From Saccharomycopsis malanga (Eukaryota > Ascomycota > Saccharomycetes > Ascoideales > Saccharomycopsidaceae): a DNA stretch of 64,000 nt. The notes under the pieces were generated by a model. That model worked only from the letters and a program-made list of their open reading frames with translations. It was not told the DNA's origin and did not search any database. Positions 9,716 to 20,483 of the stretch are shown here, in pieces. The translations under genes and the position numbers were made by a program. The stretch covers positions 310,001 to 374,000 of the forward strand of contig CP025322.1 in assembly GCA_004014935.1 (NCBI GenBank). The letters run 5' to 3'. How positions within the stretch are numbered: the first letter of the stretch is position 1; every line of letters starts with the position of its first letter.

Positions 9716-10615
9716 ATGGTCCCAACAATCACCAAAAAACGGTCAGTTGGCGTAATTTCTGATCCAATAGAGTCAAATATTGCTGGCTCTGTCCAAAAAC
9801 ACTTTGACCAGTTTGTTGTGGTGGAAAAAGAAAGTCCATCTATTTCTCGGACTGCATCTGAATCGTCATGTTCTTCACTTTCATCCAATTGTCTTTATAC
9901 GAGTACCGATGCTGGAAAACTTCATAAAAGGCATAAACGTAATAGTTATTCAGTAAAGCCGGAATTGATTACGAGTTATGAAGCAAGGTTCTGCGATCTC
10001 ACTGATGATGGCAATAACTCTACCAGCCAAAAGTCATTTGATCAACTAATACGCTTTTTCAAAGAAAAAGAATTTAGTCTTCAAATGGAAATGCTTCCTG
10101 AGAATTCTGCAGGAAGATATAGTCAAACCATCAATCTTGAACAAGAATTTTTGCTCAATACTAATGAGCATGGTCTCATTCACCATTGTTTTAATGGCCC
10201 GTTGTTATTGATATTCTTTGGTGCCATGAATGAAACACATTTACATGCCTTGAACAATTGTTATGAGGAATTGTTCAAAAGATATGGTTTGCAGATTGTA
10301 GGAATTACGTCTCATGCAGATGCCAATTTTTTAAAATTTCCTATTTTCAGTGACAACAAAGGTTATCTCGCCAGATTCTTTGAAATCTTGGATCCTTTAG
10401 GTGGCGGCGTCTACCCATTAGATAAAATGATTTTAATTGATACAAAAGGGGTGGCAAGAGCTGAATTTTCCATCTACAATCCTGTATTGAAATGCGGGAG
10501 AGGGGTGAACAGTATCCAAAGCGGTTCTTCTATGTGCAAAATGTTGACCAACGAAACGTGTATTATCCATCTTGTAGAGTGTTTGGAATACTTGAAAACC
10601 TTCAAAAGTCTTTGA
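9716..10615 (+). CDS. Peroxiredoxin-fold (AhpC/TSA-like) protein lacking the peroxidatic Cys
   Basis: 299 residues. The first 110 are polar and Ser-rich (a run like SESSCSSLSSNCLYTS) and look disordered. The rest follows a thioredoxin/peroxiredoxin order: a beta strand PLLLIFFGAMNETHLHALNN (about 160-180), then YGLQIVGITS, then FPIFSDNKGYLARFFEILDP, then DKMILIDTKGVARAEF. Peroxiredoxin-like proteins carry the active Cys just after the first strand, but here that segment reads GAMNETHLHAL with no Cys. Peroxidase activity by the usual route is therefore unlikely, and a binding or regulatory role is more plausible. The family call rests on the strand/helix order and the FP-x-x-SD motif. The exact orthologue is unknown to me. 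The ATG at 9716 follows an A-rich leader. Confidence 0.65.
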   Translation: MVPTITKKRSVGVISDPIESNIAGSVQKHFDQFVVVEKESPSISRTASESSCSSLSSNCLYTSTDAGKLHKRHKRNSYSVKPELITSYEARFCDLTDDGNNSTSQKSFDQLIRFFKEKEFSLQMEMLPENSAGRYSQTINLEQEFLLNTNEHGLIHHCFNGPLLLIFFGAMNETHLHALNNCYEELFKRYGLQIVGITSHADANFLKFPIFSDNKGYLARFFEILDPLGGGVYPLDKMILIDTKGVARAEFSIYNPVLKCGRGVNSIQSGSSMCKMLTNETCIIHLVECLEYLKTFKSL

Positions 10616-10808
10616 CAATTGTGCAGGTCATAGTTAGAAAGGCTTGATGGTGTTGCTTTGTATTATATAATGTTGCTAATCTCGTTATAAAAGAAAAAAA
10701 AAACTTTTTTTGGCGATTTATTCAAGAATTATAACTGTAACCTCGTAACTTTTGATACGAATTTGTAAAGCATTGCAAGATATCATGAAAAGTAGAAATG
10801 AATATTAT

Positions 10809-10846
<38 letters not shown>

Positions 10847-11019
10847 AAAATTCCTTAATGCGTTAAATAATAAAGTAAAAAGACCTAATGTACATAAACT
10901 TGACGTTTGAGTGAAAACAACTAGACAAAAAAATGCACATGCGAAGGGGCTAATGAGAAATTTAGAATACGGCCAAAAGACATTAACTATGAGGCAAAAC
11001 CGGATTTGGTTTTGTTGTT
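10616..11019. other. Convergent 3' flank with long A tract
   Basis: 404 bp between two converging stop codons. It is dominated by the homopolymer at 10810-10844. Nothing else stands out. Confidence 0.5.
10810..10844. repeat. Poly(A) tract, 35 bp
   Basis: Thirty-five uninterrupted A residues on the + strand in the shared 3' flank of the peroxiredoxin-like gene and HAP5. Length is likely to vary between strains and to be error-prone in sequencing. Confidence 0.95.
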
Positions 11020-12378
11020 TTAAAACCCGTATTCATTAAGGTCACCGTATGCCCCCGTGACACTGGTGGCACCATTATTCTGCAGCGAAGAGGCTTGTGG
11101 ATGGACAGAGGGTACATTAGCTTGCTGATAATACTGCTGATCTAAATAACTACTATCATCAAGCTCTGCAAGGGAGCCATTATTAGCAGTATCCTGCTTG
11201 TCCAAGCCATTGAGATCCAGTTGTGTATGTCTAGCAGGTTGTTGCTGCTGCGACAACATTTGTGATTGTTCAAGACTCTGTTGCGTAAGGTCCAATTGAG
11301 TTCCTCGAGATGCCTGCTGTGTATCTTGCGGTTGCTGCTGCTCTTGTTGTTGATGTTGTTGTTGATGGTGAAGTTGAGGCTCTTGATGATGCTGTTGTTT
11401 TTTTTGTTGATCCTGCTCGACTAGCGTGTTAGGAGGCTGTTGGACTATTTGAATACGCAGTTGTGATGATTGTTGATGTGGTTGTGGACGTGATTGACTT
11501 GCTAATGAACCTAAAGAACCAGTTACTGCGGAATTAGGATTAGCATTGAACTGTTGAAGAACAGAATTGTATTTTGACTGAGTATAATTCAATTCTGGTT
11601 TGGGCAAATTGCCAGCATTTGATAATTGTGCAAGATTTGGGTTTCCATCAGCACTGTTAGCAGCAGCTGCGGCAGCCGCAGCTGCTGCTCCCATATCATT
11701 GTAAAACAGGCTAGTAGGGTTATAAACACTATTGACATTACCTGCTGAATGACGTTTTGGCTTTTCCTCGTCTCGCGGAACGATATCAATGAGGAAATCG
11801 AACATATCAGATTTCTGCAATGCTGCTGCAATGTCAGACTTTTGCAACGTTCTACGCTTGTTTTCTTCTGCATGAATCCATGCTCTCATTGTTAATTCAG
11901 TGATGAAAATGTCGCATCCCTTAGCAAAAAGAATAGGTGCTTCAGCGCTTATCATACGGACGGCCTCATCAGTCTTCATAACTTTTTTGATTCGTGCCAA
12001 AGGAAGCTGGTGATTCTTGAAATCATGGTCTTCACGCTCAATAGATGTGATAGTTTCTTGCCAATACTGCATCATCATTCGTTTATATTGCCCAGTAAGA
12101 CCTTGACCAACATTGGCAAACGCGCCGCTATTATCTCCTTCATCTTGCCCATTCTGCTCCATTTCTTCTTCCATTACATCATCGTTCCCATCCATTCCAC
12201 TCTCATGCGCACTCTGTAAATCATCTGCATCATCTCCCACATTCATCTCATTCGCCCCAAGACCCTCCTGGTCAGGATCTGTTTGCTGATAGAGATCCTC
12301 CTCGGTCTGAAGATATCCAGCTGCTGCGGCAGCCGCCGCAGCATCATATTCATATTGTTGAGCCATGTCACTGTTCAT
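11020..12378 (-). CDS. HAP5: HAP5, NF-YC subunit of the CCAAT-binding complex
   Basis: 452 residues. The histone-fold core (about 95-200) includes [57 protein letters not shown] and [19 protein letters not shown], all hallmarks of NF-YC/Hap5. The segment just before the fold matches the fungal-specific extension that helps recruit Hap4-type activators. Hap5 pairs with Hap3 and joins Hap2 to bind CCAAT, controlling respiration and, in Candida-group yeasts, iron use. The flanks are low complexity: Ala runs of about 8 (near residue 13) and about 10 (near 225), and a long Gln-rich C-terminal half. It diverges from SNX3 across a 326-bp promoter that itself contains CCAAT boxes. Confidence 0.96.
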   Translation of the reverse strand: MNSDMAQQYEYDAAAAAAAAGYLQTEEDLYQQTDPDQEGLGANEMNVGDDADDLQSAHESGMDGNDDVMEEEMEQNGQDEGDNSGAFANVGQGLTGQYKRMMMQYWQETITSIEREDHDFKNHQLPLARIKKVMKTDEAVRMISAEAPILFAKGCDIFITELTMRAWIHAEENKRRTLQKSDIAAALQKSDMFDFLIDIVPRDEEKPKRHSAGNVNSVYNPTSLFYNDMGAAAAAAAAAANSADGNPNLAQLSNAGNLPKPELNYTQSKYNSVLQQFNANPNSAVTGSLGSLASQSRPQPHQQSSQLRIQIVQQPPNTLVEQDQQKKQQHHQEPQLHHQQQHQQQEQQQPQDTQQASRGTQLDLTQQSLEQSQMLSQQQQPARHTQLDLNGLDKQDTANNGSLAELDDSSYLDQQYYQQANVPSVHPQASSLQNNGATSVTGAYGDLNEYGF

Positions 12379-12704
12379 TTTTAGAAACTTGTACGCAATT
12401 CACTTCTCGCTGATGGATTTATTTCAATGTATAAACAATTACCCACTCCTGCCAATATTTTTAACTGTCCTCTATTAGCAATATGGAACCATCCATCGAT
12501 GGGGGTGTCCCCCCAAAATGCTACTTTTGTCCAGTTTTTTTTCCAATATTACAACCCGGTGCCCCTAACCACCCGGGAGGTTTGGAACCCTGTATGATGA
12601 TGGGACATAGTAGATAAAGAGAGTGAGTGATGGGATGACTGAAAGATCAAAGGGATAAATACATCGCAAAGACAGGTTGTATCTAGCAGATTACCAAGTA
12701 CATT
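12379..12704. promoter_or_regulatory. HAP5/SNX3 divergent promoter with CCAAT boxes and a C/G dyad
   Basis: CCAATATT occurs at 12452-12459 and again at 12543-12550. A perfect short dyad GGGGGTGTCCCCCC sits at 12501-12514, followed by further C-rich DNA (12560-12582). The CCAAT boxes could allow feedback by the Hap complex. The C/G tract could take a C2H2 factor such as Mig1. Both roles are inferred. Confidence 0.45.
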
Positions 12705-13208
12705 ATGTCAGATAGGGCGTTTCAATCTTTTGAAGACACTCTACTGCTGTCGGCGTCGCCTGCCTCCTCAGCGCCTATTCCAAAATTCAAGCAGCAGACT
12801 TTTGATGAGATCTATGGAGAGCCAGAGAACTTTCTTGAGGTAGAAGTGGTCAATCCCCAGACACATGGATATGGCAGAAATATGTTTACAGATTACGAAA
12901 TTGTGTGTCGTACTAATATTCCAGCATTTAAGAAACGCCAGTCGAGAGTTAGACGCCGCTATTCTGATTTCGAGAGTTTCCGGTTAGCACTCCAGCAGGA
13001 GTCTTCTAGAGTCGTCATTCCACCGCTTCCAGGTAAAATCTATCTTTCGAAAAACAGATTTGATGAGCTTGAAATTGAAGCGAGAAGAGAAGGCTTGGAA
13101 CGGTTTATATCCACCGTTGCCAGCCATCCTTTGCTTCAAACGTCAAACTCGCGTTTGCTCACAAGTTTTATCCAGGATCCTGTCTGGGACAAGCATCGGT
13201 GGATATAA
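12705..13208 (+). CDS. SNX3: SNX3/GRD19 PX-domain sorting nexin
   Basis: 167 residues, close to the 162 of the S. cerevisiae protein. After a short polar leader it is almost entirely a PX domain: [64 protein letters not shown] and [25 protein letters not shown] and the PPLPGK loop are the phosphatidylinositol-3-phosphate pocket. Snx3 binds PI3P on endosomes and works with retromer to return Golgi proteins from the prevacuolar compartment. Two adjacent CTG codons in the leader (DTLLLSASP) would give Ser in this clade, extending a Ser-rich stretch. A (CT)20 repeat begins 37 bp after the stop. Confidence 0.95.
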   Translation: MSDRAFQSFEDTLLLSASPASSAPIPKFKQQTFDEIYGEPENFLEVEVVNPQTHGYGRNMFTDYEIVCRTNIPAFKKRQSRVRRRYSDFESFRLALQQESSRVVIPPLPGKIYLSKNRFDELEIEARREGLERFISTVASHPLLQTSNSRLLTSFIQDPVWDKHRWI

Positions 13209-13240
13209 CACGCCGATTTAATATGCACACTTTATGATAT

Positions 13241-13244
<4 letters not shown>

Positions 13245-13284
<40 letters not shown>
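13245..13284. repeat. (CT)20 microsatellite
   Basis: Forty bases of perfect CT dinucleotide, 37 bp downstream of the SNX3 stop and probably inside its 3' UTR. Likely polymorphic. Confidence 0.97.
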
Positions 13285-13286
<2 letters not shown>

Positions 13287-14507
13287 CTGTTAGTTATTAA
13301 TACATGTCTTATCTTTTTTGTTGTTTGCTATGTTTCTAGAGGCTTTCTTTAGTGACCTGTGTTGTTTTATGCTTATCAGATAGTGTCATCCATTTTTGCT
13401 AAAGAGCGCATATAATCTGCCTCAACTTTCTTTAATTATTCGTATACCTCAAAGGGTAATTAGACAGCTCATACTAATGTCACAAAAGACTTGATGCTTC
13501 CGCAATCTGTTGTGCCATTTGTACTTTTGGCAGGATACAGCAAACTGTTTCAATCAGTTTTCTAATGAGTATATGCATAGCCATTAAAACAATTTTTTTT
13601 TAACTGAAATGCTTGTATAGGTGGAATTAATGATGAATGCAGTTTTAAGTACATATGTTATGGCCAAAAATTTAATGTTTGTATGCTCAATTAAGAAAAA
13701 ATAGTACTAGGTACGCTTGGGTCTAGACATTTACAGTTTCGTCAAAAAATGTTCTTCAAAAGTCGCCAACAGTAGCTGGGTCAACTTTGACATATCAAAA
13801 CCTTGGCTTATAATAAATGTAGTTTGTATTTTTCGTTTCTCATAGTATCAGAATCTGTATAATTTTGATAATTAGAGTTTATAAAAAGGTAATCTTAACA
13901 ATAATAATTGAATTAAAGAAATGATAAATAATTGAATCAAAAATAATATCAAAGATATTTTAAAAGTTTTATAATTATTAAAAATACATCTTTTCCCGCT
14001 TCTATTGTACTTAAAAACAACAATATTCTTTTATGATTACATTTTTACACAATAGTTTATTCAACTGACTATGATTCAAATAGCGGTTCCTGCAAGAGTA
14101 AAGCCATACAAGATTACTAAAGCAATTTTCGGATACAGACAATTTAAAATCATACCAACGATCTCATTTTGAAAATACTCAAAAATCGAATCTAATAACC
14201 CGGTAGTTTTATGCCTTACCTTTTCTCTTCTACAATGAATCAAATCCCCAAGTCCATCCAAGTCTGATAATAACTAATGGTGGGCAACGCGTGCGCATGG
14301 CGGTTTTCGCACATTCGCCGGGTAAAGCTCAGCAAGAAAGCGAGAAGCTTCCACGGCAGCAGATTATCAGAGCATTGAATCAAAGGATGGATCTGTTTAG
14401 GAACCTTTTTCAGGGCGTTCGAGAGTTACAAAGCGTTTAAAAATCGAGAGTGGATCCACACAATTGCCATTGCTGTCCTTATAATATAATTGTCACTCTC
14501 TTATACT
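13285..14507. other. Intergenic region SNX3 to DSK2
   Basis: About 1.2 kb, very AT-rich to 14270, then more GC-rich towards the DSK2 promoter, which holds a Reb1-type site at 14318-14325. A 61-codon minus-strand frame at 14076-14261 has a hydrophobic tail but no ATG start and no convincing splice partner. No RNA gene seen. Confidence 0.45.
14318..14325 (-). promoter_or_regulatory. Reb1-type site (CCGGGTAA on + strand)
   Basis: Exact TTACCCGG on the minus strand, about 185 bp upstream of the DSK2 ATG. Function is inferred from the yeast consensus. Confidence 0.5.
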
Positions 14508-15801
14508 ATGTCAACCGATTCTTCCTCCGACGATATAACCATCCATATTAAGTATGTATTCAACCGATGGCAAATTTCCATGTCCCCATTTCAACATGGA
14601 AAAAACAGCTTTATAGTACAAGAATACTAATCTTATAAACAGGTCTGCGGGCGACAAAAAATATGAGCTTAAGGTAAGCAAGTCACTTACGATCGGCGAG
14701 TTCAAACAAAAGATCGAAGCCGAGTCTGAAATTCCTCATGACAGACAAAGATTGATTTACTCTGGTAGAGTCTTGAGAGACGGCGAAACCTTGGCATCAT
14801 ACAAGGTCCAAGATGGCCATACCATCCACTTGGTGAAGTCTTCAGGTAATAAACCAACAACAACGGGAGGATCAGGTACCAGTGGCGCAAACAGTCTGAC
14901 AACCAGCAACACTAACAACAATAACAACAACAACATACCTACGAATATTTCTGCCGGCACCAGTGCTTCCGACCCGTTGGCTGGCTTGACTGGCGCTCGT
15001 TACGCCGGCTATGGTTTGAATTTGCCTAGTGCCGACATGTTTGGTCCTGATGGTGGTTTGAACCCAAGCGACGACCAAATCAGTTCCATGATGGACTCCC
15101 CAATGTTTCAGGAAATGATGAGCTCTATGCTCGATAATCCTCAGATGGTAGACAACTTGATAAACCAAAACCCAATGCTTAGATCAATGGGGCCTCATGC
15201 CCGCGAGATCTTACAAAGCCCATACTTTAGACAGATGATGTCTAATCCTGCAATGTTAAGACAGGCAATGGATATGCAGAGATCTGGAGGCCTTGGGGGC
15301 GCTGGCAATCTTTTTAGTGGTGCCGCTGCTGGTGCTGGTGCTGGAGGTGCCCAGAACTTTCCTGCCCCAGGTCCAGCATCCAATTCTGAGTCTTCCAATC
15401 AGACAAACAACAATAATAATCAGAATCAAACCCAGAATCAAGCCCAAAGCCAAAACCCGTTTGCCGCCATGTTCCCTGGTGGAGCCCCTCAGCTCCCGCC
15501 ATTCGGTTTTTTTGGGCAACCTCCTGCTGCCGGTGCTAATGTTGCCAATGCCGGTGCTGGTGCTGGCGCTTCTAATCCTTTTTTTAACCCAGAACTCTTG
15601 GCCTCGATGCTCGGTGGTGGTGCAGCTAACCCGTCAGCTTCTCCAGCTGATACAAGACCTCCTGAAGAGAGATATGAAGAACAGCTCAGACAATTGAACG
15701 ATATGGGTTTTACCGATTTCGATAGAAATGTTGCTGCTCTTAGACGTAGCGGCGGCAGTGTTCAGGGAGCTATAAATTCTCTACTTGATGGTTCTATTTA
15801 G
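14508..15801 (+). CDS. DSK2: DSK2 ubiquilin, UBL-UBA shuttle factor (two exons)
   Basis: join(14508..14551, 14643..15801), 400 residues. Exon 1 encodes MSTDSSSDDITIHI and ends at GTATGT. The 91-nt intron has branch site TACTAAT at 14625-14631 and ends AACAG. Without exon 1 the ubiquitin-like domain would lack its first strand. The UBL runs to about residue 82 (LTIGEFKQKI, RLIYSGRVLRDGETL, DGHTIHLVK). STI1-like repeats follow (MMDSPMFQEMMSSMLDNP, LRSMGPHAREILQSPYFRQM), then an Asn/Gln/Gly/Ala-rich linker and a C-terminal UBA (about 355-398, QLRQLNDMGFTDFDRNVAAL). Dsk2 carries ubiquitinated substrates to the proteasome, including in ER-associated degradation. It also takes part in spindle pole body duplication. 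Confidence 0.96.
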
Positions 15802-16302
15802 TGTTTTCGATTTTAACTCTGTAAGTTAATAAATAAAGTCTGTACGTTATTGATGGAGTCTGTAATGTAATTGGGGTTTTCACGATAACAATATAATCGT
15901 TTGAAAATGGGTTGCGCGCCATTGACAATTGATTGCAGTGTATACAAGAGTAAAGAACCAGACTTTAGTCCAATTAATTATCAAAACTACCATTAATGTG
16001 CACTAGCCCGTGCTACGACAGTCCTAAAAGACGAATATTGCCAACTCTGAAAATTTTACTACTATCCAAATCAAGCTTATACTTATGTTCCACTCATTTT
16101 GCATGCTGGAAAAGATTAACAATTTTTTTGGCATAGATATATAGCTAAAAGAATTTTACCTACACATTGTAACCATAAAATATTCCTGTAATGAGTGACT
16201 AAAACCAGTATAGAAAAAAAAAGTCTTGTAAAACAATAACATAGAGATGCAAGAAAAACGATATAAAAACAAACAGCTAAATAAACAAAACGGCCCAAAT
16301 CA
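15802..16302. other. Convergent intergenic region DSK2/GYP7
   Basis: 501 bp of AT-rich 3' flank. I see no gene, repeat or RNA in it. Confidence 0.5.
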
Positions 16303-18741
16303 TCAAGTGGTTGGCTCGTCTGGCACTCTTTCTCTCTCGTGCTGAATTATCACTTCCTTACTTAACAATGTTCTTAAATCGTCAGTAATTTCGTAAGCTT
16401 TAGGTAATGTAGATGGAGGAGGCGCTCTTCTGCCTTTATTGCTTTCATTGTATTTTTTAATCGCGTCTTCTCTGATCTTATTCAACTTGTCGTTCAAGAT
16501 GCCGCGGTCAATAATATCGACCATTTTTTTGAACCGCAAAAATAAAAGTTCGGCCCTCACTAGCAAATCATCTTTGTCCATAGTTAAACTCAAGTCATTC
16601 ATGTATTTAAGCACTTCATCGAATCTGTTGAGATGTTGTGTGATAATCTTTTCATGTTTTGACAAGATGGCAAGGGCAAAGAACAAATGAAACTGTGATG
16701 TATAATAGTCTGTCCAGAACACTTCCCATAACTTTATAACATCTTCGAATGTGAATTCGCGTTTAAACCACACAAGAAGCATTCTAAAAAAGAAAAACAA
16801 GTTTATAGAATCACATTTTTCCAAATGAATGAACAAATTTGGAAGCATCAATGAAACAAGTTGATTTAAGGTTTCCATTTGCTTTTTCATACCACTTTGG
16901 TCTCTTAAAAAGTTTCTTTCCATACGTTCCATAAACTTGGCAAAACACCAAAACGAAATTGCATTGTCTTGAAACACGTAATACAAAACGGACAACAAAT
17001 CACACATTCCTTGGACGTAGCCCAAGTTATCATTATATTGATTATATGTGAGAAGAATCTCTCTCAAGTTTTGTAAATGAGGATTAGTTAACTTGATATT
17101 CTCAAAGTCTTCAATAGAATTTTGGGGTTTTGGTCCGTTTTCTTTGTAAAGTGAAACATGTCTATCGTTACGGTTGACGTCCTTTTCAATTCTGAATTTT
17201 TGGTCTTTCCAATAAGGATTATGTTTCAAAGCTTCATCTTTTTCCCATTTTTCAACATAATCAAGGTAATCGCCAGTCATACTTTTCAAAATTTGTTTTC
17301 TTTCAAAAGAAGAACTATCCCAAGGATAAAAACCTAATAAAAACATCCATGCTTCTGGCCGTACTGCTGGTGACAAGCCACCATGGAAAATGCGTTCCTT
17401 GACTTCATTAACGGTTAGTGAAAGTCTACCACTGTTATCAAAAAACAGTTCCCATTCAACTTTAGAAATTTCTTTTCTGCGTTGTGCTTTTTCAATTTCA
17501 AGAGGACTTAAGCTATCTATTGACTGAATCCCTAGCTCAGAATTGAGCAAGTTTCTATAACTCACATCAAGAACGTACTTTTTTTTATTCTTTTCTGCTT
17601 CTTCTTGAATGCTGAGTGCCCATTTAGCTAGATACACATGAGCGCTATCGAAATCATCATTGATTCTTTGTACTTCTGGTCTGGCAAGAAGCTTCTTAAC
17701 GGGAGCAGGGCTTTCATTAATTACATTGTTAACATTATTTTTAGCCAAATGAGATATCTTAGCCAACGACTCAAGAATTGTCCATTTGGCACCGGTGAGA
17801 ATTTTATTGAAATTATCACCAGGATTCCCAATCAAATTTTTAACCACGTTGCCCTTGCCATTATCTTCCACAACATTTAAAGGAGCAAAAGCTCTCAAGT
17901 CATCTGAAGCAGGATTGATTAAATACACCGAGTGTTCAAGACTGGACTTTTCAACAACACAATATTTATGCAAAGCGTCAAAAAACTGGTCCCCTCCATA
18001 AAAAAGTTCGCCAGGATTGTTTGATGAAAACGGATCGAAATCCTTATTCTTTAATGATTGATGCTTCAATGTGCTTGGTGACTCGTCATCATGAAAGAAT
18101 AAAACAGGAAGTTTCTCAAAATGTGTTTTGGAATGAATAATTATAGATCCCCACCACCAGCCAAGATTTGGAGTACGAGACTGTATCGAGTATATATTGG
18201 AGATTTTCAAAGAAAAAGCATATGAACCCAATCCAGAGACAGAAGCCTTGTTCACAAACCATACATTTTTCTTCTTTAACCTCTCGTAGTAGCTTCCACT
18301 TCTTTGATGCTTACCAGCTTTGCTATTTGCAAAAGTTTTGAAAGCCTCAGCAGAGGGATCTTCCGCATTCACCTTTAAATCACACTCATTGAAAACGTCC
18401 TTTTCCGAAGCATCCAATGAAAACTCCGGGGTCCACGAGACTAAGATATCTTTGTTGGTTGTGTTATGTTCTTTGGCCAAGGATAAGATTCCAGGAATAT
18501 TGTCATTTTTATTGCTCGTAGGATGAACATATACCTTGGTTTTGGCCCAGAGAAGCATGACCTTCCCAGCTGGATAAATCTCTTCAGGTGTACTATTTGT
18601 CCGCTTTCTGGTAACTGGTGACCTGGCCTCCGGGGTATCTGGGGTAGAGGCTTCAGACCCAGAATTAACAAGCCCTTCATCGCCAGGAGGAACTTCTATG
18701 TAGGAAACCCCTTCCGCCTTTTTATTGGGAGGCGTTGACAT
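16303..18741 (-). CDS. GYP7: GYP7 Rab GTPase-activating protein (TBC domain)
   Basis: 812 residues. The N-terminal half (about 55-300) matches the Gyp7/TBC1D15 lipid-binding-like region: KVMLLWAKTKVYVHPTS, NLGWWWGSIIIHSK, LPVLFFHDDE and GGDQFFDALHKY. The TBC domain spans about 440-700. It has IFHGGLSPAVRPEAWMFLLG, the Arg-finger segment IEKDVNRNDR (about 515-524) and the Gln-finger motif YVQGM (about 577-581), both intact, so GAP activity is expected. Gyp7 acts on Ypt7 and related Rabs and so controls vacuole fusion and late endosome traffic. Its upstream region is 1.7 kb long. Confidence 0.95.
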   Translation of the reverse strand: MSTPPNKKAEGVSYIEVPPGDEGLVNSGSEASTPDTPEARSPVTRKRTNSTPEEIYPAGKVMLLWAKTKVYVHPTSNKNDNIPGILSLAKEHNTTNKDILVSWTPEFSLDASEKDVFNECDLKVNAEDPSAEAFKTFANSKAGKHQRSGSYYERLKKKNVWFVNKASVSGLGSYAFSLKISNIYSIQSRTPNLGWWWGSIIIHSKTHFEKLPVLFFHDDESPSTLKHQSLKNKDFDPFSSNNPGELFYGGDQFFDALHKYCVVEKSSLEHSVYLINPASDDLRAFAPLNVVEDNGKGNVVKNLIGNPGDNFNKILTGAKWTILESLAKISHLAKNNVNNVINESPAPVKKLLARPEVQRINDDFDSAHVYLAKWALSIQEEAEKNKKKYVLDVSYRNLLNSELGIQSIDSLSPLEIEKAQRRKEISKVEWELFFDNSGRLSLTVNEVKERIFHGGLSPAVRPEAWMFLLGFYPWDSSSFERKQILKSMTGDYLDYVEKWEKDEALKHNPYWKDQKFRIEKDVNRNDRHVSLYKENGPKPQNSIEDFENIKLTNPHLQNLREILLTYNQYNDNLGYVQGMCDLLSVLYYVFQDNAISFWCFAKFMERMERNFLRDQSGMKKQMETLNQLVSLMLPNLFIHLEKCDSINLFFFFRMLLVWFKREFTFEDVIKLWEVFWTDYYTSQFHLFFALAILSKHEKIITQHLNRFDEVLKYMNDLSLTMDKDDLLVRAELLFLRFKKMVDIIDRGILNDKLNKIREDAIKKYNESNKGRRAPPPSTLPKAYEITDDLRTLLSKEVIIQHERERVPDEPTT

Positions 18742-20483
18742 ATTGGCCTGATTTAATGATTTTTTGTACTTTTAAAACACAGCTTAGCAATTCAATATGA
18801 CTTGTACGTATAGGCGATATACTAAAGATACAAAATCAGCTTTGATCCACTAACAATTACCTACTATTGCCTATTTATATGTATTTTAAATAAGAAGCTC
18901 TTTAGTTGATATCCGTAAAATCATCTCATCTCAAGCGGTGCCGTTTTCCCTAAACACTCCATCCATGTGGCACATGCAGTTACACGCATATACCATAGTT
19001 GCGTTCCTGGTATGTTATTTGGTTTACTTTGAACCATTAACAATGATTGCTACCTTGTGCAAGTTTTAATACTGTTGGTGACTCTATATATATTTGGATG
19101 TTGTGCTGAGAGGTTAGAAGTCTTTCGAAAAACTTTGTAGAGTCACTAGTATGGCGGACCGTAATGGGTTGTATAACTTTTCTTTTATTAATTTTTCGAC
19201 TCTCCTATCAGGAAAAGGTCACTAGATACTCAACACGAGTAGTATCATAGGGACCAAGATAAAAAACTGAGGTCGGCATGTAGTCCTCCCTTACAACCTC
19301 ATTTTAGTTTTTATTACTATTTTTATTATTGTTTTTTATTACATTTTTTGTTTATTATTATTTTAGCTATGAACGAATTTTACTCGCTGCTTTTACTATA
19401 CTGAACGTGGTTTCACAGGCAATTCAACTGTCTAAAATACGACCTAGACTTTTGTACACATTATTGGGTTTTCCCCACTGGGTTTTACCAAGTCCCCTTA
19501 GACATAGCGCGTATATACGAAACTGATATGTACTGGGCTTGAAATATATGATATTATTATTATTATTATCATTATTATTATTATTATTATTATTAATTTT
19601 TCGAACTTTATTAGCTTTTTTTTTTGCATTTCACTCATTATAAATGTGTATAATTTCCTATTTTCTTTTTGCAAAAGGTGAAGTAGATTATAATATAGAA
19701 AGTTGGAATGTCGTGGAAAAGAATTGATTCTTCTTTTAAAAATTTGTTCCACACCTTTTGTTAGACTTGTGTAAGTTTGAAAAGAATTAATTGGTAATTT
19801 ATATACTAAAATGTACTAAAATACAATATCCAAAATTGAGCAGAGCATGCTTAATATTTAAAAAAGCCTTGACATATTGCTAGCTTTTGACACGGCTCTA
19901 TTATTTATGTAGCAAACCATATCCTTATAAGTTTACGTGCTGCTGCTTTATCCTGAATTGCATTATGCAGCTTCGATTATCTCAGTGTGGGATATGTTTA
20001 CGTTTAATGTCACAAGTTATAACAATTTTATAATAGGCATTTTTGGTAAATAACAACTCAGCAAATTGAATATTATAAAAAAATTTAGAAGGGCCAAAAT
20101 AAGGTAAAAAAATTGAAAAAAGCTCCCAACACATTCTACATACTCAAGAAGTAGACATGTTTTAGATTGAACAAAAACCTAATAAAGATGCAATACGAAA
20201 AGCAGGGAAAAATTCAACACGGTCATTGCTTAACGTAGTGGGGGAACAAGTATTACTGTAATTTAAAAAAATATACTAACCGGACAAGCTTCAAAATACC
20301 TAGTGTACAAGTAACAGTATCAAGTAAGGTAAAATAAGCAATATGCGGAGACCAATAATTAACTATCAAGTTAACAATAAATGAAAGCATATGAATGCCG
20401 CTAATCTTATTACATCTTTCTACGATAATAGTTAAATATGACAAACAATACAATTAAAAAATATATGAAAGTGCACAGCTCCC
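18742..20483. other. Long intergenic region GYP7 upstream / SUP45 downstream
   Basis: 1.74 kb. It holds an exact 9-bp inverted repeat (GTGACTCTA at 19078-19086, TAGAGTCAC at 19138-19146), several T-runs and an ATT microsatellite at 19553-19596. A TGTTGG...CAACA span (19073-19235) looks LTR-like at its ends but lacks target duplications. No gene recognised. Confidence 0.45.
19553..19596. repeat. ATT trinucleotide microsatellite with one interruption
   Basis: About fourteen ATT units, broken once by ATC near 19568-19570, in intergenic DNA. Confidence 0.9.

Noticed and set aside
14076-14261. 61-codon minus-strand frame with hydrophobic end, before DSK2
   Set aside because: It resembles a small membrane protein tail, but there is no ATG, and no splice donor/acceptor pair that gives a sensible N-terminus was found.
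19078-19146. Nine-base inverted repeat GTGACTCTA / TAGAGTCAC
   Set aside because: Long 51-nt loop, no partner gene close by, and it only partly resembles a Gcn4 site. It is likely chance at this scale.
19073-19235. Span with LTR-like ends (TGTTGG ... CAACA) upstream of GYP7
   Set aside because: The flanking 5 bp differ (AATAC against CGAGT), there is no primer-binding site or second copy in the window, and the length of 163 bp is short. Kept only as a weak solo-LTR relic possibility.
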